Of a stretch of DNA of 62,446 nt, positions 7,611 through 15,986 are shown piece by piece. The notes below the pieces were generated by a model. It saw nothing but the letters and a program-made list of their open reading frames with translations. It did not search any database and was not told where the DNA came from. This DNA is from Hormoscilla sp. GUM202 (lineage in GTDB: Bacteria; Cyanobacteriota; Cyanobacteriia; Cyanobacteriales; Desertifilaceae). The DNA is taken from the NCBI GenBank assembly GCA_005518205.2, contig RFFC02000019.1, positions 1 to 62,446 on the forward strand, read 5' to 3'. The position numbers were made by a program, and so were the translations under genes. Position 1 is the first letter of the stretch; each line of letters opens with the position of its first letter.

Positions 7611-8402
7611 ATGAGACAAAAGCTAGTGATTTTGGGGAGTCTCGGGTTTCTGGCGATCGGGACTCTCTGGGGATGCGCGACGCCAGATAATAAAACGGTC
7701 CCCAGCGGGACGCTGCAAATTCTCGCTAACGGTGAAGACTTCGTGCGCCAGGGCTTCCTATCGAAGGATGGCTGGAACATCAGCTTCAATCATTTGTACG
7801 TCACCCTGGCCGATGTTACGGCAACTCAGAGTAACCCGGAGGTAGACGCCTCTGTCGTCCTCAATACAGTAAAGACTATGGATCTAGCAGCCGGTGACGC
7901 GAACGCCGATCCAATTCTGGTACATGAATTTACAGATGCCCCAGCGGGTCGTTACAATGCTCTCTCTTGGAAAATGGTCAAGGCTACCTCCGGACCTGCC
8001 AAAGGTTACGTGCTGGTGATGGAGGGTACAGCTATCAAGAGTAGTCAAGTTATCGAGTTTGCGATCGCCATCGACCGGGAATACGCTTATAGTTGTGGGG
8101 AGTTTGTCGGCGAACAGCGCAAAGGGATACTCTCACCAGGAGGCACCGCTGAGGTAGAAGCGACTTTCCACATCGACCACATCTTCGGTGACGGCGACGT
8201 GCCACCGGACGAGGAGATTAACATCGGAGCACTAGGCTTCGCACCCCTGGCAGCATTGGCAAATAATGGCAGGTTGGAGGTAGATATGGCGACTCTCAAG
8301 CAGAGTCTTTCACCTCAAGATTATCAGAAGCTGAAGAAAACTTTAGTTTCTCTCGGTCACGTCGGGGAAGGTCATTGTCAAGAGTCTCTAACATTAGATT
8401 AA
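7611..8402 (+). CDS. DUF4382-like lipoprotein of the cobalt-uptake locus
   Basis: The start chosen is ATG 7611 (MRQKLVILGSLGFLAIG), which gives a clean lipoprotein signal with lipobox TLWGC and a 263-residue protein; the frame is open further upstream but that part has no signal-like or family features. The mature part is a predicted beta-rich domain (TLADVTAT, DAPAGRYNALSWKMV) with His/Cys near the end (HVGEGHC) and an acidic GDGDVPPDEE segment. The gene order lipoprotein, small membrane-anchored protein, cbiM, cbiQ is one I associate with cyanobacterial cobalt/nickel ECF loci. A periplasmic metal-handling role is inferred only from this context. The DUF assignment is from memory of the pattern and moderately sure. 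Confidence 0.7.
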   Translation: MRQKLVILGSLGFLAIGTLWGCATPDNKTVPSGTLQILANGEDFVRQGFLSKDGWNISFNHLYVTLADVTATQSNPEVDASVVLNTVKTMDLAAGDANADPILVHEFTDAPAGRYNALSWKMVKATSGPAKGYVLVMEGTAIKSSQVIEFAIAIDREYAYSCGEFVGEQRKGILSPGGTAEVEATFHIDHIFGDGDVPPDEEINIGALGFAPLAALANNGRLEVDMATLKQSLSPQDYQKLKKTLVSLGHVGEGHCQESLTLD

Positions 8403-8415
8403 TTATAAATCCAGT

Positions 8416-8446
8416 ATAAAGAAAGGGGGACACCCTCATTCTTTAT
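8416..8446 (+). terminator. Attenuator or terminator hairpin inside the cobalt operon
   Basis: Outer stem ATAAAGAA/TTCTTTAT with an inner AGGG/CCCT pairing lies 14 bp after the lipoprotein stop and about 50 bp before the next gene. It could lower expression of the downstream membrane genes. There is no strong T-run. Confidence 0.35.
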
Positions 8447-8498
8447 CTTGTATGATCGACTATTGTGATTTCTCTTGAGACTCACCTAGAGCAGGAAC

Positions 8499-8942
8499 AT
8501 GAATTGTAAATTGGTAATCCCACTGATTTTTTGCTCAGTTATGGGTTGGCCGACTGAGGCGAGCGCCCATGGCGCGATCGTGGAACATAAAATTATCCAA
8601 GCAGTTGAAATTAAGGCTACCTACGACTCTGGCGAACCGATGGCAAATGCCCAAATCACAGTTTATGCTCCTGATGAACTGGCCACCCCCTGGTTGCAAG
8701 GTACTGCTGACGAACTGGGTCAGTTTATGTTTACCCCTGATGTGGTAGGATCTTGGCAGGTAAAGGTACGCCTTGCTGGTCACGGTGAGATCGTCAGTAT
8801 TGCCATCGGCGATGTGGGGCAAAAGTCCCCCAAGTCAACCGTAAATCCTCTCCAGAAATTTGCGATCGCAGGTGCGGTAATCTGGGGATTTGTAGGCACG
8901 GCATTGTTTTTTTCACGGCACAATAAAAATGCACATTCCTGA
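8499..8942 (+). CDS. Small anchored protein with carboxypeptidase-regulatory-like fold, cobalt-uptake locus
   Basis: The 147-residue protein has a signal peptide (cleavage near EASAHG), a single beta-sandwich domain (AVEIKATYDSGEPMANAQIT, then DELGQFMFTPDVVGSWQVKV) and one C-terminal transmembrane helix (FAIAGAVIWGFVGTALFF), so the domain faces the periplasm. Its stop overlaps the cbiM start by 14 bp, indicating translational coupling. The architecture recalls the auxiliary subunits (CbiN, NikL) that deliver ions to the S-component in ECF metal transporters. The mature protein begins AHGAIVEH, a possible His-containing metal site. Role inferred from family resemblance and position. Confidence 0.75.
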   Translation: MNCKLVIPLIFCSVMGWPTEASAHGAIVEHKIIQAVEIKATYDSGEPMANAQITVYAPDELATPWLQGTADELGQFMFTPDVVGSWQVKVRLAGHGEIVSIAIGDVGQKSPKSTVNPLQKFAIAGAVIWGFVGTALFFSRHNKNAHS

Positions 8943-9567
8943 CGGTATTCTGCCCGCCGCTGTGGCGATCGGGGGTTATGGGATGACTGGCGGAGTGACT
9001 TGGTTCTCTCTGCGCCAGATCGATCGGGATAAAAATTCCCAAGAGAACATTCCCAAGGCGTCTCTGCTAACGGCAGCTTTTTTTGCAGCTTCATCCATTC
9101 ACATTCCGGTGCCGCCCACGAGCGTCCATTTGGTGTTAAATGGACTTTTAGGGGCGGTGCTGGGTTATTATGCTTTTCCCGCGATTCTGGTAGGATTGTT
9201 TTTCCAGGCGGTCGTGTTTGGGCATGGCGGTTTATCTACCCTGGGGATAAATGCAATCTTGATGGGAGTGCCGGCATTAATTGCGGGTTACGCTTTCCAA
9301 GTCCGGGAACTGCTGGGGCCCGAAAGCAAGCTATGGACGGGAATTTTTGGTTTCCTGGCCGGTGCGATCGGGGTCGGACTGACAGCGTCAATCTTTTTCT
9401 CGCTAATTATTACCAATATTCCAGCGGATATCTACGTGCAAGCGGAAAAAACTGCTATCTATGCTTTGATGTTAGCACAGATTCCCTTGATGGCGATCGA
9501 GGGCATGTTTACGGCAATGGTAGCATTGTTTCTGGAACGAGTCAAGCCCGAAATGCTTAGAAGTTAA
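8929..9567 (+). CDS. cbiM: Cobalt ECF transporter S component
   Basis: CbiM is the membrane subunit that binds Co2+ and, with CbiN/Q/O, imports it for cobalamin synthesis. The N-terminus MHIPDG carries the metal-ligating Met1 amine and His2 characteristic of CbiM/NikM, which also fixes the start. Further family motifs are IHIPVPPTSVHLVLNGL, VFGHGGLSTLGINAI and about seven hydrophobic segments over 212 residues. Overlaps with the genes on either side (14 bp upstream, 1 bp downstream) place it in one operon. Nickel instead of cobalt cannot be excluded from sequence, but the neighbouring cob genes favour cobalt. Confidence 0.95.
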   Translation: MHIPDGILPAAVAIGGYGMTGGVTWFSLRQIDRDKNSQENIPKASLLTAAFFAASSIHIPVPPTSVHLVLNGLLGAVLGYYAFPAILVGLFFQAVVFGHGGLSTLGINAILMGVPALIAGYAFQVRELLGPESKLWTGIFGFLAGAIGVGLTASIFFSLIITNIPADIYVQAEKTAIYALMLAQIPLMAIEGMFTAMVALFLERVKPEMLRS

Positions 9568-10319
9568 TGAAACTGGGATTAGACTCCTACGCATACTTAA
9601 AATCGCCCATCCATCGGTGGGAACCGAGATGCAAGCTAGTTGGTTTGATGGCGTTAATTTTCGCCTTCTCCGGAGTGCAGCATCTGGGTTTACTGCCAGG
9701 GATGGCGGCCTTAGCGATCGCTCTGTACCGGGTTTCGCAGCTACCGATATCTTTCCTGCTGAGGCGACTGCGCTACCCGAGTTTTTTTCTGTTGGGGATG
9801 GTGGGACTGTTGCCATTTGTAGCGGGGGATACAGTTATTTTCAGCATGGGATCATTAGCTTTGCGGTTAGAAGGATGTCTGGCTGCGGTCTTGATGGCGA
9901 CGAGGTTTTTATGCATTTTCACAGTGGCCCTAGTTATGTTGGGCACGACACCCTTTTTGACCAGTATTAAGGCGATGCAGGGGTTAGGACTGCCGTCAGT
10001 TTTAGCAGATATGATGCTGTTATCTTATCGCTATCTGGAGGAATTGGGCGATCGGCTGCGGATGATGAAGCTGGCGATGAAACTGCGGGGCTTTCAGGGT
10101 AACAAATTAAGTTATCGTAATTTGCGGGTGTTAGCGTCATTAGTTGGCACTCTGCTGGTACGCAGTTACGAACAGTCAGAAAGAGTATATCAAGCCATGC
10201 GGTTACGAGGATATGGCCAATCTCAATCTCCGGTTCCGAAGCAGTCCGTAAGTAGTTGGGATCTCGTGTTTCTCGGTGTATCTTTAGCTATTGCGGCGGC
10301 TGCGCTCGTTGTTGCGTAG
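9567..10319 (+). CDS. cbiQ: Energy-coupling factor T component
   Basis: CbiQ is the scaffold subunit linking the S component to the ATPase. The 250-residue protein has hydrophobic segments and the two coupling motifs that contact the ATPase grooves (AMKLRGF near residue 170 and AMRLRGY near 210). It starts at the overlapping TAATG of cbiM. The family partner cbiO (ATPase) does not follow: the end of cbiQ runs convergently 32 bp into coaE. The ATPase must be encoded elsewhere, or is shared with another ECF system. Confidence 0.92.
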   Translation: MKLGLDSYAYLKSPIHRWEPRCKLVGLMALIFAFSGVQHLGLLPGMAALAIALYRVSQLPISFLLRRLRYPSFFLLGMVGLLPFVAGDTVIFSMGSLALRLEGCLAAVLMATRFLCIFTVALVMLGTTPFLTSIKAMQGLGLPSVLADMMLLSYRYLEELGDRLRMMKLAMKLRGFQGNKLSYRNLRVLASLVGTLLVRSYEQSERVYQAMRLRGYGQSQSPVPKQSVSSWDLVFLGVSLAIAAAALVVA

Positions 10320-10920
10320 GACTTGTCTCGCCTGTCCGGAGATGGCGAAGAAAGGCTGCATCTACCTGTCTTAACAACATTTCTATGCTAGATGAATTGT
10401 CTAATATTATATCAGCTTGTTGGCACTTTTTCTCTATGGGCATCTGAGCATTGATGCGGGCTTCCGCTTGCTCTACACTGAGGGCGTTACGCTGCATCAG
10501 TCTGTCAATTTGCTGTTGGCGATCGCAAGATACTACCCAAATTTCGGTCGCCAAATCAGTCATCCGAGCTTCAAATAGCAAGGGTACGACTAAGACTATG
10601 GTTTCCGAGAGTTGATGGATGGCTGCCAGAAAGCGATCGCGCACTTCTGGATGAATGATATTTTCTAACCACTGACGTTCGGAGGGGTTGCGAAAAATAA
10701 TCTCTCCCAACTGGGGGCGATCGAGAGTACCATCAGGTAAGAGGATATTGCTACCGTAGCGGGCGGCAATTTTCTCCAGTACGGGGGAACCTGGTTGCAC
10801 GGCATTTCTAGCATAGACATCAGCATCTAATACTGGCAGTTTGTAGACATCAGCCAGATAATTAGAGACAGTAGTTTTACCAGTGCTAATCCCGCCGGTA
10901 AGACCGATAATTCGTTTCAT
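10288..10920 (-). CDS. coaE: Dephospho-CoA kinase
   Basis: The enzyme phosphorylates the 3'-OH of dephospho-CoA in the last step of CoA synthesis (cytosol). The start chosen is ATG 10918-10920 (MKRIIGLTGG); an upstream in-frame ATG would add 14 non-family residues. The P-loop GGISTGKTT, DADVYAR and VVPLLFEARM match the family and the 210-residue length is normal. The C-terminal ~15 residues (TGETSPTQQRAQPPQ) look non-conserved and correspond to the 32-bp overlap with the cbiQ 3' end, suggesting loss of the former intergenic region. Confidence 0.93.
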   Translation of the reverse strand: MKRIIGLTGGISTGKTTVSNYLADVYKLPVLDADVYARNAVQPGSPVLEKIAARYGSNILLPDGTLDRPQLGEIIFRNPSERQWLENIIHPEVRDRFLAAIHQLSETIVLVVPLLFEARMTDLATEIWVVSCDRQQQIDRLMQRNALSVEQAEARINAQMPIEKKCQQADIILDNSSSIEMLLRQVDAAFLRHLRTGETSPTQQRAQPPQ

Positions 10921-11040
10921 AGGATCTGGATCCCAATGGCTTCGAGGGCAATTAACTATCAAGCATTTTAGATTACTTATTTTATCTCTAAAGCAGCAGC
11001 GTTCAGTTTTTCCGTGCCTTTTTTCAGCTGACTTTTGTCA

Positions 11041-12570
11041 TTATCTCTGTCCTACCTGGCCCATTGCCCATTGCCCGATCGCCTCTTTGAGCCCCTCCAA
11101 AGTATACTCCCGTGCTTCGATATCCACTCGCCTCAAAAGTTGACGGCAGGTTTGGGAGGTTTGGGGGCCGATGGAGGCAATACAAACTTTATCTAAGTAT
11201 ACCCCATCTGCTGCTGATATTAACTTACAGAAATTCTTCACAGTTTTGGAACTGGCAAAAGTTATTACATCTACTGCTTGTCGTTGCAGGGCGTCTAACG
11301 CTGAAGGGGATATTTTCTCGGGACAGCGGGACTCGTAAGCAGGAACCTCCACCACTTCTGCACCTTTGGCGGTTAATTCCTGCACCAATACCTGGCGTCC
11401 GCCGCTTTCTACCCGGGGAAATAGAACTTTTTTTTGTTCCTCTAACTTCTCGGGGAAATGTGCTACCAAAGCATCTGCTACAAACTCGGGGGGGATAAAG
11501 TCTGGTTGTAAACCTCGTTGCTGCAAACTCGCGGCTGTTTTTTTCCCGACTACTGCTATTTTTACCCCTGCCAAGGCCCGACTATCTTGTCCTCGTGCTT
11601 GCAGTCTCTCAAAAAAGTAATCTACCCCGTTAGCGGAAGTGAGAATTAACCAACTGAAGTCCGATAAATGTAATATAGCATTATCCAGTTCCTCCCAACT
11701 GGATGGCGGTCCGATTTCCAAAGCCGGCATTTCTATTACCCGTGCCCCCTCCTGTTGCAACATCTGCCCAAATTGACTAGACTGTCCGGCAGAACGGGTT
11801 ACTAAGATCGTTTTACCTGTTAATGGTGGTACATCCATAATTTTCTGATGAAGCCAATATTCTCGCAGTTTTACCACTTCTCCAATTATCATTACCGCTG
11901 GCGAGAGAGATTCTCCCGCCGTTTCCCGGACAATGTTCTGAAGCTGTGCTGTCCAAATCTGCTGCTGGGGACTGCCGCAAGAGCGAATAATCGCGATCGG
12001 GGTTGACGGCGATCGGCCATTTGCCTGCAAATGTAGCACAATTTCCTCTAGGCTAGAGCCTCCCATTAAAATTACTAAGGTATCAATCTGGGCTAAGGTA
12101 TGCCAATCTAGTATAGCGGGATTGTGACCAGTCACCACAGCAAAACAGCGACTCAAGTCCCGATCTGTGAGGGGAATGAGGGCCCAAAGAGGTGCGGCGG
12201 TAGCGGCAGAAATACCGGGAATCACCTCAAAAGCACAGCCAGCAGCTATTAAGCTCTCAATTTCCGCCCGACTGCGACCAAAAATAAAGGGATCGCCAGT
12301 TTTCAGCCGCACTACCTGTTTTCCTTGCTGACAGTATGCTACCAGCAACCGATTAATTTCCCCTTGGGGCGTACTGGGTTGACCGCCCCGTTTCCCCACA
12401 TGCAGTTGCAGACAATTATTGGGGACTAACTGCAACAACTGACTATCTACGAGAGCATCATAAACTAAAACTTCGGCTTGGGCAAGTAGTTGATGGGCCC
12501 TCATGGTAAGATAGCCAACATCTCCGACTCCAGCCCCTACCAAGTATACTTTACCATTTTTATCCTTCAT
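11041..12570 (-). CDS. cobA-hemD: Uroporphyrinogen-III C-methyltransferase / uroporphyrinogen-III synthase fusion
   Basis: This two-domain protein would make uroporphyrinogen III (HemD half) and methylate it at C2 and C7 to precorrin-2 (CobA half), directing tetrapyrrole flux to corrin or siroheme. CobA is residues ~1-245: VGAGVGDVGYLTMRA, VRLKTGDPFIFGR, PGISAATAAP, PLTDRD. HemD is ~255-500: ILVTRSAGQSSQFGQML, LTSANGVDYFF, VITFASSKTVKNF, ASIGPQTSQTC. In the first CobA motif the usual GDPGLLT reads GDVGYLT, an unusual change in the SAM-site loop, so activity of this half deserves a test. The C-terminus is followed by repeat-like sequence. Confidence 0.93.
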   Translation of the reverse strand: MKDKNGKVYLVGAGVGDVGYLTMRAHQLLAQAEVLVYDALVDSQLLQLVPNNCLQLHVGKRGGQPSTPQGEINRLLVAYCQQGKQVVRLKTGDPFIFGRSRAEIESLIAAGCAFEVIPGISAATAAPLWALIPLTDRDLSRCFAVVTGHNPAILDWHTLAQIDTLVILMGGSSLEEIVLHLQANGRSPSTPIAIIRSCGSPQQQIWTAQLQNIVRETAGESLSPAVMIIGEVVKLREYWLHQKIMDVPPLTGKTILVTRSAGQSSQFGQMLQQEGARVIEMPALEIGPPSSWEELDNAILHLSDFSWLILTSANGVDYFFERLQARGQDSRALAGVKIAVVGKKTAASLQQRGLQPDFIPPEFVADALVAHFPEKLEEQKKVLFPRVESGGRQVLVQELTAKGAEVVEVPAYESRCPEKISPSALDALQRQAVDVITFASSKTVKNFCKLISAADGVYLDKVCIASIGPQTSQTCRQLLRRVDIEAREYTLEGLKEAIGQWAMGQVGQR

Positions 12571-12599
12571 AATATAAAGAAGTACAGCAAAATACGGCG

Positions 12600-12740
12600 A
12601 TGAAAGTCAAAATTCTGGTCATAATAGTCCTCCTAAACTTGATTGCCTCGTCCGACGCGATCGCGCCTTTACCAGGTAAGCAAAAAGTTACCCCTGGAAA
12701 GCCCCTGCACGCTCCGGGGCCCGGAGCGTGGGCTTCGTAA
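12600..12740 (+). CDS. Possible small secreted peptide (46 residues)
   Basis: ATG 12600 opens a 46-codon frame beginning MKVKILVIIVLLNLIASSDA, a good signal peptide (basic start, long hydrophobic core, small residues before a likely cut at AIA). The mature part is short and Pro/Gly-rich (PLPGKQKVTPGKPLHAPGPG). Its 3' end is built from a dispersed palindrome (CACGCTCCGGG/CCCGGAGCGTG), so the original tail may have been replaced. It diverges from cobA-hemD by about 30 bp. I do not recognise a family. Confidence 0.35.
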   Translation: MKVKILVIIVLLNLIASSDAIAPLPGKQKVTPGKPLHAPGPGAWAS

Positions 12741-12803
12741 CTGTAGCCCGACCCTTTAGGGTTGGGGCGGCGGGGGTGGGGACTTAGATAAACTGGATGG
12801 CTG

Positions 12804-13337
12804 GTGGCGACGGAGAAACATCGGCGACCCCCACAAGTATCTACTGCCAGTCATTCTCTCACGCCTGAGCTTATCAGAGCAATACGATATCGGGAGCAGA
12901 TTTGGGATATTCTCCTTAGTTTAGAGCGAGACAAAAGGGATTTATACCACTTCCGCAGTATTTTCGACATTCGCATCTTCTTTGACTTCCGGGATATTAT
13001 GCCCCCGGAAGTCAAAGCCTCCTACCGCAGCATGCTGGATCTCCCGGGCGTTCTGGAATGGGACGAGGGCGGTACTGAGAACCATATGTTCATGCAACGA
13101 GTTTCTGATCTGGCCTTGATGGATGGGAGTGGGTGGGCTGTTGGAGATCCTGCTACCGCTGCTACTAATGAGGCGTGGCTGCGAATGCGCTGCGCGCACG
13201 CTACGCGATCGGAACTGAATAAATGGCTGACCATTGGACAGGGTGAGTTCCATTCTTCTACTTACTATGGATACAGCATTGGCGGTTTGCTGAATCTCTA
13301 CGACTTCGCCAAACCCAGGGTCAGCATTGGGCTATAG
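12804..13337 (+). pseudogene. Unrecognised protein, probably truncated fragment
   Basis: A 177-codon frame from GTG 12804. The end (GEFHSSTYYGYSIGGLLNLY then DFAKPRVSIGL) resembles the middle of longer proteins of the alpha/alpha-toroid type in which similar STYYG...LLNLYDFA segments are followed by a DPRVR-like helix; here the frame stops right after PRV. Near codon 132 the residues RCAHATR are encoded by a variant of the dispersed palindrome (GCGCTGCGCGCACGCTACGCG), probably an in-frame insertion. Function unknown. It lies upstream of the restriction-modification genes but is not clearly part of that system. Confidence 0.45.
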
Positions 13338-13436
13338 CAGTCAGAGTCAATGACTAGGGTCTGCCTCTGTCTAAAGTAGGACTCTAGTGATTTTTAATTT
13401 AAGCAGTTTAAGGCGTGAGACAATGGTTGGCGATTG

Positions 13437-13460
13437 TTGACTATAAGCTATATAATAGAG
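13437..13460 (+). promoter_or_regulatory. 24-bp promoter-like motif shared with 16655-16678
   Basis: It contains TTGACT, 8 bp, then TATAAT followed by AGAG, about 130 bp before the methyltransferase start. An identical 24-bp string lies upstream of the osmoprotectant binding-protein gene. The spacing is too short for a standard -35/-10 pair; the TATAAT may act as a -10 element alone. The rest of 13338-13588 is AT-rich spacer. Confidence 0.35.
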
Positions 13461-13588
13461 AAGGTAAGCAATTTTTGTCCTTAAATGCGCGACAGCTTAG
13501 TTTACTCAATGAAAAATAAAAAATAAAAAATAAAAGATAACAAATAATCGAATTGCAGTAAACCTGAGAATATTCGTCCCGGGTATCG

Positions 13589-14644
13589 ATGACAACCACT
13601 AACGAGGCCAACAAACTAACCTACCAGGAATTATTAGCCGCAGAACTGCCCCCCAATCCACCGCCAAAATCGGCACTTTTAACTATAGATTTATTTGCTG
13701 GATGCGGCGGTATGGCACTTGGTTTTGAAGCCGCCGGGTTGAGAACTGTCGGTTATGAAATGCTGCCGGATGCCAGCGCCACATACCGTCACAACTTACA
13801 GGGAAGTTGCTACCAAGTCACTCTATCACCAAACTCTGATTTAGAAATAGAAGCCGCCGCTATTATCGGCGGACCCCCTTGCCAACCTTTTAGCGTCAGC
13901 GGCCACCAGCGGGGACTCAAAGACAGCCGCGACGGTTTCCCCATTTTTATCAGCGCCGTAGAACGCTATCAACCCCCGATCGCCATCTTTGAAAATGTCC
14001 GGGGAATGCTGTATAAAAATAAAACATATTTTGCCGAAATTGTCGCGGCCTTAAAAAATATCGGTTATCATGTAGAATGGGAAATACTCAAAGCCGCTCA
14101 TTACGGTGTACCCCAGCGACGAGAGCGACTGTTTTGCATTGCCCACAAAGGCGGTTGGCAATGGCCACCAAAAACCCATTTTCACTCGACCTACACCGCC
14201 GGGGAAGCCCTCGGAGATCTAGCCTTTACTGTACCTTCTGATGCCAAATTTCTCACCCCCAGCATGGATAAATATATCCAAAAATACGAGCGTGCTTCCA
14301 AATGCGTCACCCCCAGAGACTTGCACTTGCATGCTCCCGCCAGAACCGTCACCTGTCGCAACCTCGCCGCCGCTACGGGAGATATGCTCCGCATTCGCTT
14401 GCCCGATGGCAGGAGGCGACGGTTAACTGTCAGGGAGGGAGCACGCCTGCAAAGTTTTCCCGACTGGTTTGAGTTTTGTGGTAATTTTGACAGTCAGTGC
14501 TATCAAATTGGCAATGCCGTGCCGCCTTTGTTGGCAAAAGCGATCGCTGATTCTGTTAAACAATATTTAGAGGGTAAGCCAACACCCACAGCAGCATCCC
14601 AAGAACCAATACAGCTATCTTTTGACTTCATGAAGGAGTATTAG
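13589..14644 (+). CDS. DNA (cytosine-5) methyltransferase of a type II system
   Basis: It transfers methyl from SAM to C5 of cytosine. All signature motifs are in order: I DLFAGCGGMALGFEAAG (~residues 32-48), IV GGPPCQPFS with the catalytic Cys, VI ENVRGM, VIII YGVPQRRERL, IX-like RTVTCRNLA, X QIGNAVPP. At 351 residues it is a compact enzyme with a short target-recognition region between VIII and IX. A BsuBI/PstI-like endonuclease gene starts 6 bp downstream on the same strand, so it should protect the matching site. The specificity cannot be read from sequence here. Confidence 0.93.
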   Translation: MTTTNEANKLTYQELLAAELPPNPPPKSALLTIDLFAGCGGMALGFEAAGLRTVGYEMLPDASATYRHNLQGSCYQVTLSPNSDLEIEAAAIIGGPPCQPFSVSGHQRGLKDSRDGFPIFISAVERYQPPIAIFENVRGMLYKNKTYFAEIVAALKNIGYHVEWEILKAAHYGVPQRRERLFCIAHKGGWQWPPKTHFHSTYTAGEALGDLAFTVPSDAKFLTPSMDKYIQKYERASKCVTPRDLHLHAPARTVTCRNLAAATGDMLRIRLPDGRRRRLTVREGARLQSFPDWFEFCGNFDSQCYQIGNAVPPLLAKAIADSVKQYLEGKPTPTAASQEPIQLSFDFMKEY

Positions 14645-14650
14645 AGTTTC

Positions 14651-15613
14651 ATGTCTGGGCAGCAGAGATCTGACAAAACAGTACAGAAAATAGAAGAGGC
14701 AAAATCTATCCTGAAAGCGCTTGGTTTGCCGGAGCGACAGCAAAACGATAGATCGGCTCTGACATTACTTGCCCTCCTCGCTCTCAAGTCAGATAGTTTT
14801 TGGTCTCAAGCAAGTAATCCGCTCATGGGAATTACGCCTATTATGCAATTCATAAAACAAAATTATGGCAGAGAATATGCACCTAACACTCGCGAAACAA
14901 TTCGTCGCCACACCGTACACCAGTTTTTAGATGCTGGTATTATTAAGATCAACCCAGATAAGCCAACAAGACCAACTAATAGTCCGGACACAGTTTATAG
15001 TGTTGACGAAAGTATCCTGAAGTTGCTGCGTATTTATGGCACAGAAGAATGGATGCCAAATTTAAAAACATATTTATCATCTATAGAGACACTGAAAAAA
15101 AGGTATGCGCGTGAACGGGAAATGAAACGAATTCCTGTCACGCTGGCTTCAGGGAAAACAATATCTTTGTCTCCTGGCGGGCAAAACAAACTGATAAAGC
15201 TTATTATTGAAGATTTTTGTGAGCTGTTCACTCCGGGCGGAAAGGTGATATATATAGGTGATGCCGATAATAAGTGGCAACTATGTAATCAAGAGTACCT
15301 TAAAAATATAGGAGTTAACTTTGATGCATACGGGAAAATGCCGGATGTTGTAGTTCATTATCTAAAACGTAATTGGTTGGTTTTAATTGAAGCGGTAACA
15401 AGTCATGGTCCTGTAGATGCAAAGCGCCGAAATGAACTGGAAGCAGTATTTACAAATTCAACTGCTGGCCTTGTATTCGTGACGGCTTTCCTGACCCGTA
15501 GTGACATGGCAAAATATATCCATCAAATCTCTTGGGAAACAGAAGTATGGGTAGCAGAGGAACCGACTCACATGATTCACTTTAATGGAGAACGATTTCT
15601 CGGTCCTTATTAA
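14651..15613 (+). CDS. Type II restriction endonuclease, BsuBI/PstI family
   Basis: The 320-residue protein has an N-terminal winged-helix-like part (ETIRRHTVHQFLDAGIIKIN) and a C-terminal PD-(D/E)XK-type core as in BsuBI/PstI: VIYIGDADNKW, then MPDVVVHYLKRNWLVLIEAV, TSHGPVDAKRRNEL and GLVFVTAFLTR. It would cut DNA at the site protected by the preceding methyltransferase. PstI and BsuBI themselves (CTGCAG) pair with adenine-N6 methyltransferases, while the partner here is a C5 enzyme, so the recognised site or methylated base differs from the prototypes. The frame is intact with normal length. Confidence 0.88.
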   Translation: MSGQQRSDKTVQKIEEAKSILKALGLPERQQNDRSALTLLALLALKSDSFWSQASNPLMGITPIMQFIKQNYGREYAPNTRETIRRHTVHQFLDAGIIKINPDKPTRPTNSPDTVYSVDESILKLLRIYGTEEWMPNLKTYLSSIETLKKRYAREREMKRIPVTLASGKTISLSPGGQNKLIKLIIEDFCELFTPGGKVIYIGDADNKWQLCNQEYLKNIGVNFDAYGKMPDVVVHYLKRNWLVLIEAVTSHGPVDAKRRNELEAVFTNSTAGLVFVTAFLTRSDMAKYIHQISWETEVWVAEEPTHMIHFNGERFLGPY

Positions 15614-15687
15614 GCTTTCGTTCAAATGAATAATGAAGCAGATGTGGTGTGTGCTAGAAGCACAATTCGGACTGTCCATCTATCAAG

Positions 15688-15823
15688 TTATGTCATAACT
15701 TGCGCAAGAATGCCAGTCGCCCCTACAGGGTATCCGACAGACACCCTCTCCCTGCTCCCTGCTCCCTGCTCCCTGCTTCTTCTGGGAGGGCCTATAAACG
15801 ATCAACGGGTTTTGACCACACCC
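15688..15823. mobile_element. M1-family MITE, partial copy (one end)
   Basis: It shares the sequence ATAAACGATCAACGGG and the end TTTTGACCACACCC with the complete copy at 4867-5056, and the segment AAGAATGCCAGTCGCCCCTA with the inverted copy at 16435-16605. A matching left terminal repeat is not visible. A run of CTCCCTG repeats sits inside (about 15750-15778). Confidence 0.6.
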
Positions 15824-15894
15824 AAAGGCGCGCGATCGCCGCTCATATCGGATAATAGAAACCAGCACGTCCACCCTAAACACCCTTTCAAGCC

Positions 15895-15978
15895 ATGACT
15901 TTAATCCAACCAAAGCGCAAACCCCGCCGAGGCAGACTTTTCCCAGAATACATCATCCCTCCAGAAGTACGTTTTTGA
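15895..15978 (+). pseudogene. N-terminal stub of an unknown gene cut by an M1 end
   Basis: ATG 15895 encodes MTLIQPKRKPRRGRLFPEYI followed by IPPEV, a protein-like start. The frame runs straight into the MITE terminal repeat (TTTTTGACCACACCC at 15972-15986) and stops there. I read it as the beginning of a gene truncated by the element. Family not recognised. Confidence 0.4.
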
Positions 15979-15986
15979 CCACACCC

